From Balneola sp. MJW-20 (lineage in GTDB: Bacteria; Bacteroidota; Rhodothermia; Balneolales; Balneolaceae), in the NCBI RefSeq assembly GCF_040811775.1, contig NZ_JBFNXW010000004.1, positions 53,154-117,153 of the forward strand: a DNA stretch of 64,000 bases, given 5' to 3'. Under the pieces are notes generated by a model. It saw nothing but the letters and a program-made list of their open reading frames with translations, was not told the DNA's origin and did no database searches. The position numbers and the translations under genes were made by a program. Positions 35,449 through 44,146 of this stretch are shown here, piece after piece (position 1 is the stretch's first letter; every line of letters begins with the position of its first letter).

Positions 35449-36510
35449 TCAGTGATAGTTTAAAATTGCTTCGGCGATCATGTCAGAGGCCTTACCGCTC
35501 CCGTAGAGTGGTTTCCATGGGATGGAGGGTTCAGAATTGACTGCACTTATGATCTTTTCTTCATCAGCTCCGGTCAGGGTATTCCAGCCTCCCTCCAGGG
35601 TTTCCACCCACTCGGTTTCATCTCGTGCAGTGATGCACTTCTTCTTCATCCAGTAGGCTTCTTTTTGTAATCCTCCGGAGTCAGTGATTACCATCGCACA
35701 ATTTTTCAGCAGGACCATCATTCTGAAATAGGAGACCGGATCGATCAACTGCAGATTTTCCGGTATATCCATTTCTTTAAGTCGGTGCTTATTCCTGGGG
35801 TGTACCGGCCAGATCACTTGCTTATCCACACGTCCGAAGGCAGATAATAAAGATTTCAGATTATCTTCGTTATCGGTATTTGCAGGTCTGTGAATAGTGG
35901 CCAGTATATAATTGTTGGCGGAGATATTTGTCAGATCCGACAGCTGATACTTTTCCTCAGCGATCTTCGAAAAACGAAGGATCGCATCATACATTACATC
36001 CCCGGTATTGTATACATGATCCGTGATACCTTCTTTAGCAAGCTGATCAACTCCTTTTTCCGAGGAACAAAACAGTATACTTGAGGCGTGATCGGTCAGG
36101 ATCCGGTTGATCTCTTCGGGCATCTCCCTGTTAAAACTTCTGAGCCCTGCTTCAACATGGATGACCGGAATATGAAGTTTAGAAGCGACTATGGCACCGG
36201 CAAGGGTAGAGTTTGTGTCACCATAAACCATGAGCCCATCCGGTTTCGTCTCCTTTTCAAGGATGTAATCTTCGACCTTTTGCATCATTATCCCGGTCTG
36301 TGCACCATGGGGCATCGATCCGACTCCAAGATTTATGGCAGGAGCGGGGATGTTCAGTTCTTCCCAGAATACCGTACTCATCTCATGATCATAGTGCTGC
36401 CCGGTGTGTATGATCGTTTCCTGAATTTCTTTTTCATTCAGTGCTTTGGATACTACTGCAGCTTTTACAAACTGAGGGCGTGCTCCTACAATAGTCAGTA
36501 TCTTTTTCAT
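35449..36510 (-). CDS. wecB: UDP-N-acetylglucosamine 2-epimerase (non-hydrolysing)
   Basis: 353 residues. It interconverts UDP-GlcNAc and UDP-ManNAc, supplying ManNAc or ManNAcA for surface glycan. The start KKILTIVGARPQFVKAAVVSKAL is diagnostic, followed by HTGQHYDHEMS, HVEAGLRSFNREMPEE, and TDSGGLQKEAYWMKKKCITARDETEWVE. The family allosteric and active-site residues are in place. It overlaps the upstream glycosyltransferase gene by 4 bases (ATGA). No wecC dehydrogenase is seen beside it. Confidence 0.95.
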   Translation of the reverse strand: MKKILTIVGARPQFVKAAVVSKALNEKEIQETIIHTGQHYDHEMSTVFWEELNIPAPAINLGVGSMPHGAQTGIMMQKVEDYILEKETKPDGLMVYGDTNSTLAGAIVASKLHIPVIHVEAGLRSFNREMPEEINRILTDHASSILFCSSEKGVDQLAKEGITDHVYNTGDVMYDAILRFSKIAEEKYQLSDLTNISANNYILATIHRPANTDNEDNLKSLLSAFGRVDKQVIWPVHPRNKHRLKEMDIPENLQLIDPVSYFRMMVLLKNCAMVITDSGGLQKEAYWMKKKCITARDETEWVETLEGGWNTLTGADEEKIISAVNSEPSIPWKPLYGSGKASDMIAEAILNYH

Positions 36511-37820
36511 GAAATGATCGATTCTAAACGTTCAGTTAATTTCCGTGTTAATTCTTGTCGGCTGAATTTCATGACTGCAGATCCGGGTTTTAACTCTTTG
36601 GAATGGTAAATATCCGGTTGATCCATAAGTTCCAGAATTTGTTGCTGAAGTGCATCTTTATCATAGGTGCTGACCACTTTTCCGATACCGGATTCCCGGA
36701 GCACCTCAGCAGCATCCCCATCTACCGGGGTAGTGCATATGACCGGTCGCCCGGATGCCATGTATTCAAAGAGCTTGCCGGGTAAGAGTAGCCCGGCATT
36801 GGGTGATTCATTGATTATCAGTAAAAGAGCATGCGACTTTCTTTGCTCTCTGATGATCTGCTCATGGGGTACATAATCGCTGACTTCAACCATTTCCTGT
36901 AATCCGTATTCGCGGATCTTAGCTTTGATACTCGCATCCACTTTTCCGATCAGCTGAAGCTTGAATTTCGAAGCTTTTTCAGGATACTTATCTCTGATGC
37001 CTGCAAGTGCCTGCCACAGGGTCTCAGGATTACGTGTGGAGGTCATCATTCCAATATGGGTCAGAAGAAAGTGATCCTTCCTGGGTCCTTCATCAGCAGG
37101 TGCAAAATCATTCGTATCGAAACCGTTGGTGATGACCGTAACAGGAGTATCCGTCATATCTGAGTAATCTGATCTCATTGTGGGGCTTACCACAACGATC
37201 TCATCTGCCAGGTCCAGTACTTCCTGTTCCATTTGTTCATGTTTTTTCCTGGCAGCCGAACTGAGATTGAGATCTTCAATAAAATCAATGTTAGTCCACG
37301 GATCACGGAAATCAGCAAGCCAGGGTAAGCCTGTATTTTTTTTAAGTCCCAATCCGATCATATGCATAGAATGAGGCGGACCTGTGGTTACAATAGCATC
37401 AAACCTTTCCTTATTCAGAAGTTCAGTAAGAAAACGAATGGAAGGTTTGATCCACCACTTTCGTGCATCAGGTATAAAGAAATTTCCTCTGATCCATACC
37501 GATAACCTATGCATCAATCCGGATCCGCCTTCTTCCCTCATGAGTCCTGACCCAAGCTTGTCATCCTTCTTCAGTCCGACCAGTTTTTTGTACAGATGAT
37601 AGGGTTCAGTGATCGGGCGTTTAATAACTCTTAGATCATCAGGCAGGTCTTCGTCCAGTGAAGGATCAATGGCCGGATATTCAGGGTTGGAGGGGGCATA
37701 TATAACCGGGTCCCACCCGAGCTTCTTAAGATATTTGACAAACTTCACCCACCGTTGCACACCGGAACCACCACTGGGAGGCCAGTAATAGACAATGATC
37801 AGTATCTTTTTAAGCTCCAT
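36507..37820 (-). CDS. Glycosyltransferase, GT4-like
   Basis: 437 residues. YYWPPSGGSGVQRWVKFVKYL at the N-terminus is the donor/acceptor-binding glycine-rich start of a large Bacteroidota GT4 group. The C-terminal GT-B domain has the nucleotide-sugar loop around NESPNAGLLLPGKLFEYMASGRPVI. It adds a sugar to the operon's glycan. It overlaps yfhO by 11 bases and wecB by 4, so it is tightly coupled. Sugar specificity unknown. Confidence 0.88.
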   Translation of the reverse strand: MELKKILIIVYYWPPSGGSGVQRWVKFVKYLKKLGWDPVIYAPSNPEYPAIDPSLDEDLPDDLRVIKRPITEPYHLYKKLVGLKKDDKLGSGLMREEGGSGLMHRLSVWIRGNFFIPDARKWWIKPSIRFLTELLNKERFDAIVTTGPPHSMHMIGLGLKKNTGLPWLADFRDPWTNIDFIEDLNLSSAARKKHEQMEQEVLDLADEIVVVSPTMRSDYSDMTDTPVTVITNGFDTNDFAPADEGPRKDHFLLTHIGMMTSTRNPETLWQALAGIRDKYPEKASKFKLQLIGKVDASIKAKIREYGLQEMVEVSDYVPHEQIIREQRKSHALLLIINESPNAGLLLPGKLFEYMASGRPVICTTPVDGDAAEVLRESGIGKVVSTYDKDALQQQILELMDQPDIYHSKELKPGSAVMKFSRQELTRKLTERLESIIS

Positions 37821-40284
37821 CTTGATTCCGTCCCCTGAGCCATACCAATCCCCATATTCCGCCCAGTATTAACTGAATGATCAGAGATGCCCAGGAAAGT
37901 TTAACTCCCAGTGAATAGGAGTCCGGTTCAAAACGAAGAGAGATCTTATGAGCTCCCGCCGATACCGGTATCCCTCTCAGCAGGTAATCAGTTTTATAGA
38001 GTTCTGAAGGCTTACCGTCGATGGTAGCCTTCCATCCCGCCGGATACCAGATCTCACTGATCACCAGAAAGCCGGGTTTATCACGTCGGGTCTCGATATC
38101 TATTTCAGGGCCGGTATAATAGGTGACCACTGCATTGGCTGTTGAGTCAGCAAAACTGCTCAGTTCTTCTGTGGTTTCAACTATAGCAGTTTTAGAAAGG
38201 TCTGCTTTTCCGGGACTAAGGTAGCTGTAAGCCTCTGCTGGTTCCTGGACTGTAATAACGGAATCTACGAAGAAGGCTTTAGGAAACAGGTTTTCATTCT
38301 CATAAACGGTTCCGGACTGACCCTGATAAGCTGTGCTGAATCCAGTTAGGTTCAGGCCATCCTGATAGGTCATGAATTTCACATTCAAAAGACTCAGCAA
38401 CTGGGTGTTTAGTCCCTGAGGTCCCTGAAATAAAGGACCATTCTGGTCAATTACATCCTGTATCACACTCAGCTTGGCTCCGGTATATCCACCGAGTGAA
38501 GGATAAAAGTAAGAAGGAGTCGCATTGTTGAATGCATTGTCTAAAAGAGGCAGCACGCGGTTCGGGTATTCCTGCTCCGACATAATATTATCCTGAATAT
38601 AGGTGTCGATGTCTCTTTTCTGAGATTCAAGGGTGCGTTCGGGACTTACATTTCCGGAAACGATCACCCGTTCGGGAATATATCTTTTATCGACCGATAT
38701 CATGTCAAATGCAGCGATCAGAAGTAATCCTGCAGTACCGATGGTAAGGGAGATCTTTTCTTTCATCATTAGCCAAACAATTGCTGCTCCCAGGGCGAAG
38801 ATAAGTATCAGCCTTATAGCATCACGACCTGCTTTTTCTTCCCTGGCGGGTACCAGCTGCTGATTAACATACTGCTGTGCCTGTTGTTCAACTCTTGGAT
38901 CCTGAGGACTGACCTGATTCTGACGCGCGATCTGGCTTGCGATGTTCTGAACTTCCCCAGGCTTGCTGTAATTCATAGAATTAACCATCAGAAATAGAGC
39001 CAGTACGATCGCAGCAGATACACCAAAAGGCAGGGCCAGCGCATTTAAAGTAAGGCCTTTTTCCTTCACTTTATCCAGGATCCATTCTAAACCGTATACG
39101 GCGACGATCATATAGCAGAAAGAAGTAAAGGCCAGCCATGTTTCCGGTGCGCGGAATTTGTCAAAATATGGGATATAGTCGAACGCGAATTCATTCAGCA
39201 GAGTGAAATTTCCTCCCCATGCAAAGAGAACCCCGAGCGTTCCTGCAGCAAAGAAAGTATACATGATCCCCGAACGCTGTTTGAATAAAGCGGTCAGAAT
39301 GAAAGGCAGGCTGAGGACTCCAAAATAATGCGGTCCTGCAGTTCCGGGTTTGGATCCCCAGTAATCCGGAGATGCTCCTCCAAATAGATCAGGCAGCCAC
39401 AAAGTCAGTGTTTCTTTTATACCCTGGGACCAGGCAAAAGCATAACCGGATTCAAGTCCGGTAGAGTTGTCTAAAGCTGATCCGCCTCTGATACTAAATG
39501 GGGAGTACTCCTGCAGGGTCAGAATGCTTTGGGCATGCCCCATTATCCCAACCAGGGTCCCGACTGCAAGAAGCCCTGTATATTGAGCCCATTCACTCAC
39601 TCTTTTTTGCTGAATAGCTTCCCACAGGTCATGCAACCAGAGGAATCCAAGCAGATAAAAGAAATAATAGGTGATCTGCGGATGGCCGGCGCGTAACTCA
39701 AGGGTCAGAGCCACCGTGAAGAGCAGCAACCCCGGGATCATTTTTTTCTTTTTTAGCAGCAGCCAGAATCCTGCTATCATCCAGGGTGCAAAACCAAGGG
39801 CGACAAACTTGGAAGTATGACCGGCGGCAATAATGATGGGAAAATAAGTGGTTAACCCGTACATCAGGCTTCCAAAAACGGAAGTAAGGCTTCGGAAGCC
39901 CATTATGATCAATAGAAAATAGGTGCCTGACAACAGAACCCAGTACTGAAATGCGGGATAAATATTGGAAAAAACTGAGGACAGGCGGTCTAAGTGAGGA
40001 ACGGCAGTCTTAACAGATACCACAAAAGCGGGCATTCCGCCGAACATATTGTTTACCCAAAGTGGTTCTTTATCATAGGTCTCACGGTATTCAATTACCG
40101 ATTCTGCTCCGGCTCGCCACTGCGTGATATCATGACGCTGAAATTCCTTTCCCCCGATGGTGGTGGCTGTAAAAAGAATGAAGGGGATCAGAAATAAAAT
40201 TAGCAGGGCAATAATATGCTGCCTGCTTTCCGGTAATCCGAAAAAATAGGATGTACCGTTGGAAACAGATTCGGTTTGAGTCAT
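37810..40284 (-). CDS. YfhO-family integral membrane protein
   Basis: 824 residues with about twelve to fourteen membrane helices, most in the first 530 residues, and a C-terminal soluble domain of mixed beta strands containing SEIWYPAGWKATIDGKPSELYKTDYLLRGIPV, the YfhO signature. YfhO proteins are GT-C-like membrane proteins; the Gram-positive members are linked to glycosylation of lipoteichoic acids. The gene heads the glycan part of the operon and starts 12 bases after gatC stops. A role in transferring a sugar on the outer face of the membrane is inference. Confidence 0.85.
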   Translation of the reverse strand: MTQTESVSNGTSYFFGLPESRQHIIALLILFLIPFILFTATTIGGKEFQRHDITQWRAGAESVIEYRETYDKEPLWVNNMFGGMPAFVVSVKTAVPHLDRLSSVFSNIYPAFQYWVLLSGTYFLLIIMGFRSLTSVFGSLMYGLTTYFPIIIAAGHTSKFVALGFAPWMIAGFWLLLKKKKMIPGLLLFTVALTLELRAGHPQITYYFFYLLGFLWLHDLWEAIQQKRVSEWAQYTGLLAVGTLVGIMGHAQSILTLQEYSPFSIRGGSALDNSTGLESGYAFAWSQGIKETLTLWLPDLFGGASPDYWGSKPGTAGPHYFGVLSLPFILTALFKQRSGIMYTFFAAGTLGVLFAWGGNFTLLNEFAFDYIPYFDKFRAPETWLAFTSFCYMIVAVYGLEWILDKVKEKGLTLNALALPFGVSAAIVLALFLMVNSMNYSKPGEVQNIASQIARQNQVSPQDPRVEQQAQQYVNQQLVPAREEKAGRDAIRLILIFALGAAIVWLMMKEKISLTIGTAGLLLIAAFDMISVDKRYIPERVIVSGNVSPERTLESQKRDIDTYIQDNIMSEQEYPNRVLPLLDNAFNNATPSYFYPSLGGYTGAKLSVIQDVIDQNGPLFQGPQGLNTQLLSLLNVKFMTYQDGLNLTGFSTAYQGQSGTVYENENLFPKAFFVDSVITVQEPAEAYSYLSPGKADLSKTAIVETTEELSSFADSTANAVVTYYTGPEIDIETRRDKPGFLVISEIWYPAGWKATIDGKPSELYKTDYLLRGIPVSAGAHKISLRFEPDSYSLGVKLSWASLIIQLILGGIWGLVWLRGRNQDGA

Positions 40285-40296
40285 AAGTCGGAGGGC

Positions 40297-40584
40297 TTAT
40301 TCGATCACTTTAGGAACACGGAAGTAGTCACTGTCGGCGTCCGGAGCATTTTTAAGTGCATCTTCATGGCTTACGGCTTCTCCGGCTTCGTCATTTCTGA
40401 ACCGGCTGTCCAGCTCGATCACGTGATCCAGAGGTTTTACGTCCGAAGTGTCAAGCTCATTAAGTAATTCCATATAGCCAAGAATCTTGTTCATGTCTCC
40501 GGCAAGTAATGAGATCTCCTCATCATTAAATTGTAATCTTGCCAGGTTGGCTATGTATCGGACTTCTTTTTCTGTGACGGACAT
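40297..40584 (-). CDS. gatC: Asp/Glu-tRNA amidotransferase subunit C
   Basis: 95 residues. It is the small belt subunit that stabilises GatA with GatB in making Gln-tRNA(Gln) and Asn-tRNA(Asn). VTEKEVRYIANLARLQFNDEE at the N-terminus and DTSDVKPLDHVIEL and FRVPKVIE at the C-terminus are typical. gatA and gatB are not adjacent. The gene is first in the transcript that continues into yfhO and the glycan genes, 12 bases apart. It is divergent from ptsH. Confidence 0.95.
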   Translation of the reverse strand: MSVTEKEVRYIANLARLQFNDEEISLLAGDMNKILGYMELLNELDTSDVKPLDHVIELDSRFRNDEAGEAVSHEDALKNAPDADSDYFRVPKVIE

Positions 40585-40719
40585 ATTCTGATATTTTGAT
40601 TGAGGCTGAAGTTAATAAAGATTGTGCGAAAGATTAACCTATTTTTGACCTGCAGTCCTCTGTGTTTCTTGCAGTTCTAAATATAATTATTCATCATTCG
40701 GGCTTCCAAAAAAGGATTT

Positions 40720-40992
40720 ATGATCAAAAAGAAGATAACCATAAAGAATTCTGCCGGTTTGCATGCTCGTCCATCAGCTGCATTGGTAAAACTGGCAAGC
40801 AGTTTTGATTCTGACTTTCATATTCACTTATATGGCTACAAAGTGAACGGGAAGAGTATTTTGGGGGTGATGACCCTGGCTGCCGAATGTGGTGCCGAGC
40901 TTGAATTTGAACTTGAAGGACCGGATGAAAAAGAAGCTATGGCTGCACTGGAAGAACTGGTAGATAATAAGTTCGGTATGAAGGATGAATAA
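40720..40992 (+). CDS. ptsH: Phosphocarrier protein HPr
   Basis: 90 residues, soluble. The active-site His15 lies in SAGLHARPSAAL and accepts phosphate from enzyme I. Ser46 in NGKSILGVM is the site that HPr kinase phosphorylates in organisms that have it. Both are intact. The gene is followed 5 bases later by ptsI. No sugar-specific enzyme II gene is nearby, so the pair may act mainly in regulation or with EIIs encoded elsewhere. An AAGGA precedes ATG at 40720. Confidence 0.95.
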   Translation: MIKKKITIKNSAGLHARPSAALVKLASSFDSDFHIHLYGYKVNGKSILGVMTLAAECGAELEFELEGPDEKEAMAALEELVDNKFGMKDE

Positions 40993-40997
40993 GTAAG

Positions 40998-42698
40998 ATG
41001 AGTGGATCCAATCCTGCAAATAACAAGATATTACATGGGCTCGGCTGCGGGTCTGGAAAAGCTGCAGGAAATATTGTTCTGATCCGTCATAAGAAACTGG
41101 TAGTTCCTCCCAGTCGTATAAAGGAAAGTCAGGTCCCGAAAGAAATTGAAAAGTTTTCCGGTGCAAGAGATGAGCTGGCAGCTGAACTCGATGAACTGCT
41201 GAGCCGTGTTCATGAGAAAAATTCCGGGGATATACTGGACACGCTTAAGCAAATCATATTTGACCCGGATCTTGAGCAAAGAGTTCATCAGCAGATCGAA
41301 GAAAAGTTGTTCAATGCTGAATATGCTGTATTCCAGATCTATAGTGATTTCATAGAAAAGCTTCGTGAAAGTGGATCCGAGCTATTCAGGCAAAGGATCT
41401 CTGACCTGCGGGATCTCCGCGACCGAATGGTGGATATCTTATCGAAGAACTATAATTCAACGAATATCAAGGAAGGACAGATCATTGTGGCATCAGATCT
41501 GAGCCCCACCGATGTTGTCAAATTTCATGATCAGGGTATAGCGGGAATAGTGCTGGAAAAAGGGGGGATCACCTCACATGCCACCATAATTGCCCAGTCA
41601 CTTGAGATCCCTTGTGTGGTTAATCTGAAAGATGCCCTGAAACACGCCTCAGAAACCAACGAGGCAGCAATAGACGGAGAGACAGGTATTGTGATCTTCA
41701 GTCCTGATAAGGAAACCCTAGCCGAATATGGTGAACAGGTAAATGAGGGGCAGGATGATCACATAATAGAGATCCGAAAACATGAGACGTCAGATGGCAA
41801 ATCCTTCCGGCTTCTGGCCAATATCGAATTTCGTCAGGAATTGCCCAGATTAAAAAAGCTGCAGTATGAGGGAATCGGATTATTGCGCACCGAGGGTCTG
41901 TTGTTTGAGAAAGTTCGTATTACACTTGAGGAACAGAAAGAATATTACACGGCCGTATTTCGTGAGACCGAGGGACCCGTCGTTGTCAGGCTTTTTGATC
42001 TGGGCGGAGATAAACTCAGTTTGGGTTCGGAAAAAGAACTCAATCCTTTCCTGGGCTGGAGAGGAATACGTATGCTTCTGGATGAAGGCAGTTTGCTGTC
42101 AGATCAGCTGAGAGCACTTTTAATGGTGGCGTCAGAATATCCCGGAAGGCTGAATGTACTGATTCCTATGGTGTCGATGACGGACGAAGTGGAACGCGTT
42201 AAGGAGATGATCGGATCTATTCAGAAAGAGATTCCTGATCCCGATCCAGAGATCCGGATCGGTATCATGGTGGAAGTTCCTGCTGTTGCACTGAAAGCAG
42301 ATCACTTTGCCACTAAAGTAGACTTTTTTAGCCTGGGCACGAATGATCTTACCCAGTATACCCTTGCAGTAGATCGGGGCAATCAAAAGATCAACTCACT
42401 CTATCAGCAATATGATCCATCGGTATTAAAGCTGATAAAACTAACTGCAGAAGCTGCTAAGCGTAACGATATACCGGTATCTGTGTGCGGAGAGCTTGCC
42501 GGAAGCAGTATTGGGGCTGCATTAATTATGGGGCTTGGGATCACGGATCTGAGTATGTCACCCCGTTCTATGAACAAAGTCAGAGATCTGCTTTGCGGAC
42601 TACAAATGGACCAGCTGATTCAGTTTGCTGACGAAGCTGTCAAGATGGGCTCCGCTGAAGCAGTAAAGTCGCTCTTTGTAAAGTCCTTCGGAAACTGA
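40998..42698 (+). CDS. ptsI: PEP-protein phosphotransferase, enzyme I
   Basis: 566 residues. It takes phosphate from PEP and passes it to HPr. The N-terminal HPr-binding domain is followed by the phospho-His domain with His194 in KGGITSHATIIAQ. The C-terminal PEP-binding barrel has RTEGLLFE, GWRGIRML, FFSLGTNDLTQYTLAVDRGN and VSVCGELAG, which holds the catalytic Cys. The domain order and length are normal. It is co-transcribed with ptsH. Confidence 0.96.
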   Translation: MSGSNPANNKILHGLGCGSGKAAGNIVLIRHKKLVVPPSRIKESQVPKEIEKFSGARDELAAELDELLSRVHEKNSGDILDTLKQIIFDPDLEQRVHQQIEEKLFNAEYAVFQIYSDFIEKLRESGSELFRQRISDLRDLRDRMVDILSKNYNSTNIKEGQIIVASDLSPTDVVKFHDQGIAGIVLEKGGITSHATIIAQSLEIPCVVNLKDALKHASETNEAAIDGETGIVIFSPDKETLAEYGEQVNEGQDDHIIEIRKHETSDGKSFRLLANIEFRQELPRLKKLQYEGIGLLRTEGLLFEKVRITLEEQKEYYTAVFRETEGPVVVRLFDLGGDKLSLGSEKELNPFLGWRGIRMLLDEGSLLSDQLRALLMVASEYPGRLNVLIPMVSMTDEVERVKEMIGSIQKEIPDPDPEIRIGIMVEVPAVALKADHFATKVDFFSLGTNDLTQYTLAVDRGNQKINSLYQQYDPSVLKLIKLTAEAAKRNDIPVSVCGELAGSSIGAALIMGLGITDLSMSPRSMNKVRDLLCGLQMDQLIQFADEAVKMGSAEAVKSLFVKSFGN

Positions 42699-42921
42699 AA
42701 ATACTTGGCTTAAATAAAATGAGCAGAAAACCGCTTCCCGCCTTCAGTATTTCTGCCTGAAAACGCTTTCATAGCTTAATAATTTTAATAATTATCATAT
42801 ATAACTAAATTACTTAGTATATATGTTAAATTTATATTATTAAATTATGGTAATTAACTTGATTCACTTAAATAATGTGAATATTATGCTTGATATTAAT
42901 CGGGAATTAATCTTCAGAATA

Positions 42922-43221
42922 ATGATCAAAAAAGAATTCACTCCGAAAAGAACCGTTTGTAAAGTAACATTAACCCTCCCCAATGAGTGGGCGGACAGCG
43001 AAGTTGCAGTAGCCGGTGATTTCAACGACTGGGATGTAAAAGCAGATAAGCTGGAGCAAAAGAAAAATGGATGGACCACGACCCTGCGACTCAAGCCTGA
43101 AAGCACCTATAAATTCAAATACTATATTGATGGTGAGCGCTGGGAGAATGATGATTCTGCAGACCAATATGTAGCCAATGAATTTGGTACCGAAGACTCC
43201 GTACTGGAAGTCGGTAAGTAA
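42922..43221 (+). CDS. Stand-alone glycogen-binding (CBM48/isoamylase-N) domain protein
   Basis: 99 residues from ATG at 42922, which starts the domain; in-frame starts 75 bases upstream lie in A/T-rich leader that looks non-coding. The whole protein is one Ig-like CBM48/AMPK-glycogen-binding domain: EVAVAGDFNDWDVKADKL, then TTTLRLKPESTYKFKYYIDGERWENDDSADQY. Such domains bind glycogen or similar glucans, or serve as docking modules; here no catalytic domain is attached. It is followed by a strong terminator. Single-domain relatives are common in Bacteroidota; the partner is unknown. Confidence 0.82.
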   Translation: MIKKEFTPKRTVCKVTLTLPNEWADSEVAVAGDFNDWDVKADKLEQKKNGWTTTLRLKPESTYKFKYYIDGERWENDDSADQYVANEFGTEDSVLEVGK

Positions 43222-43257
43222 AATTTTAAGTCATCATCAGCTTTTCGGGGTAACAAG

Positions 43258-43313
43258 ACCTGTAGGGTTTTAGCCGGATTCCTTTATCTTATCCGAACCC
43301 TACAGGTTTTTTT
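43258..43313 (+). terminator. Strong hairpin terminator ending at the birA start
   Basis: ACCTGTAGGGTT (43258-43269) pairs with AACCCTACAGGT (43296-43307), and the stem extends through CGGAT (43275-43279) with ATCCG (43291-43295). A run of seven T residues (43307-43313) follows. The ATG of birA is at 43315, so the T-run is within 2 bases of the start codon. It ends the upstream glycogen-binding gene and may limit birA expression. Confidence 0.8.
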
Positions 43314-43314
43314 C

Positions 43315-44103
43315 ATGCAATCCACTCATTTCGATATAACAAGTTTTCAAAATCATCTCAGATCTCAATGGCTGGGTCATGAATTGGTATACGAGCCGGA
43401 GCTTTCCTCAACAAACACCTGCGCGAAGTCGATCAATAAGGGTGAAGTCTGTCACGGAACAGTGGTCATCACCGATAATCAGTCAGGCGGAAGAGGACAA
43501 TATGAAAGGGCCTGGTTGAGTAACCCGGCTGAAAACCTGACTTTCAGCATGATCTTTGAGCCCTCAAAGCATGATGCGCTTACGCTTTTGACGATGGCTT
43601 GTGCACTATCAATCGCACAAATGCTGGAAAGTGAGTGTGAAATAATGGCTAAACTGAAATGGCCGAATGATGTGATGGTCGGGGAGAATAAGATTGCCGG
43701 ACTGCTTACTGAAACGCAGTTCAATGGACGAAACCTGAGCAGACTGGTGGTTGGTATTGGTCTGAATGTCAATCAGCTACAATTCGGCCCGGATCATGGT
43801 AATGCGACTTCCTGTAAAAAGGAGTCCGGGAAGTCGTGGCCACGTGAAAAATTACTTGCAGTGCTTCTTTCCAGGATAGAGTACAATTATATGCTTTGGC
43901 AAAAACTATCCGGAGATCTGCTATGCAGCGTCAATCAGCGGTTAGTTGGGCATGGAGAGTGGGTTCATCTGATCATTAACGGCGAACTTTCTGAGGAAAG
44001 AATGAAGCTGGTTGGAGTGGGCGAAGACGGGGTGCTTCAGGTTATTGACAAAGCCATGAATGTGCATAGATATGATCATGAACAGGTAAGGATCAAGCTC
44101 TGA
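43315..44103 (+). CDS. birA: Biotin-[acetyl-CoA-carboxylase] ligase
   Basis: 262 residues. It joins biotin to the carboxyl-carrier protein through biotinyl-AMP. The biotin-binding loop is GRGQYER (59-65), and KWPNDVMVGENKIAGLL (115-131) holds the catalytic Lys. There is no N-terminal winged helix, so this is the group I enzyme without repressor activity. The C-terminal domain is short and SH3-like. The ATG at 43315 is directly after a terminator T-run, leaving no room for a ribosome-binding site; the N-terminal residues still match the family. It is followed by tilS and hpt. Confidence 0.94.
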   Translation: MQSTHFDITSFQNHLRSQWLGHELVYEPELSSTNTCAKSINKGEVCHGTVVITDNQSGGRGQYERAWLSNPAENLTFSMIFEPSKHDALTLLTMACALSIAQMLESECEIMAKLKWPNDVMVGENKIAGLLTETQFNGRNLSRLVVGIGLNVNQLQFGPDHGNATSCKKESGKSWPREKLLAVLLSRIEYNYMLWQKLSGDLLCSVNQRLVGHGEWVHLIINGELSEERMKLVGVGEDGVLQVIDKAMNVHRYDHEQVRIKL

Positions 44104-44146
44104 TCACTATGCTTGCTTGGGGAATCTTTTGCCCCTAACTTTTTTC

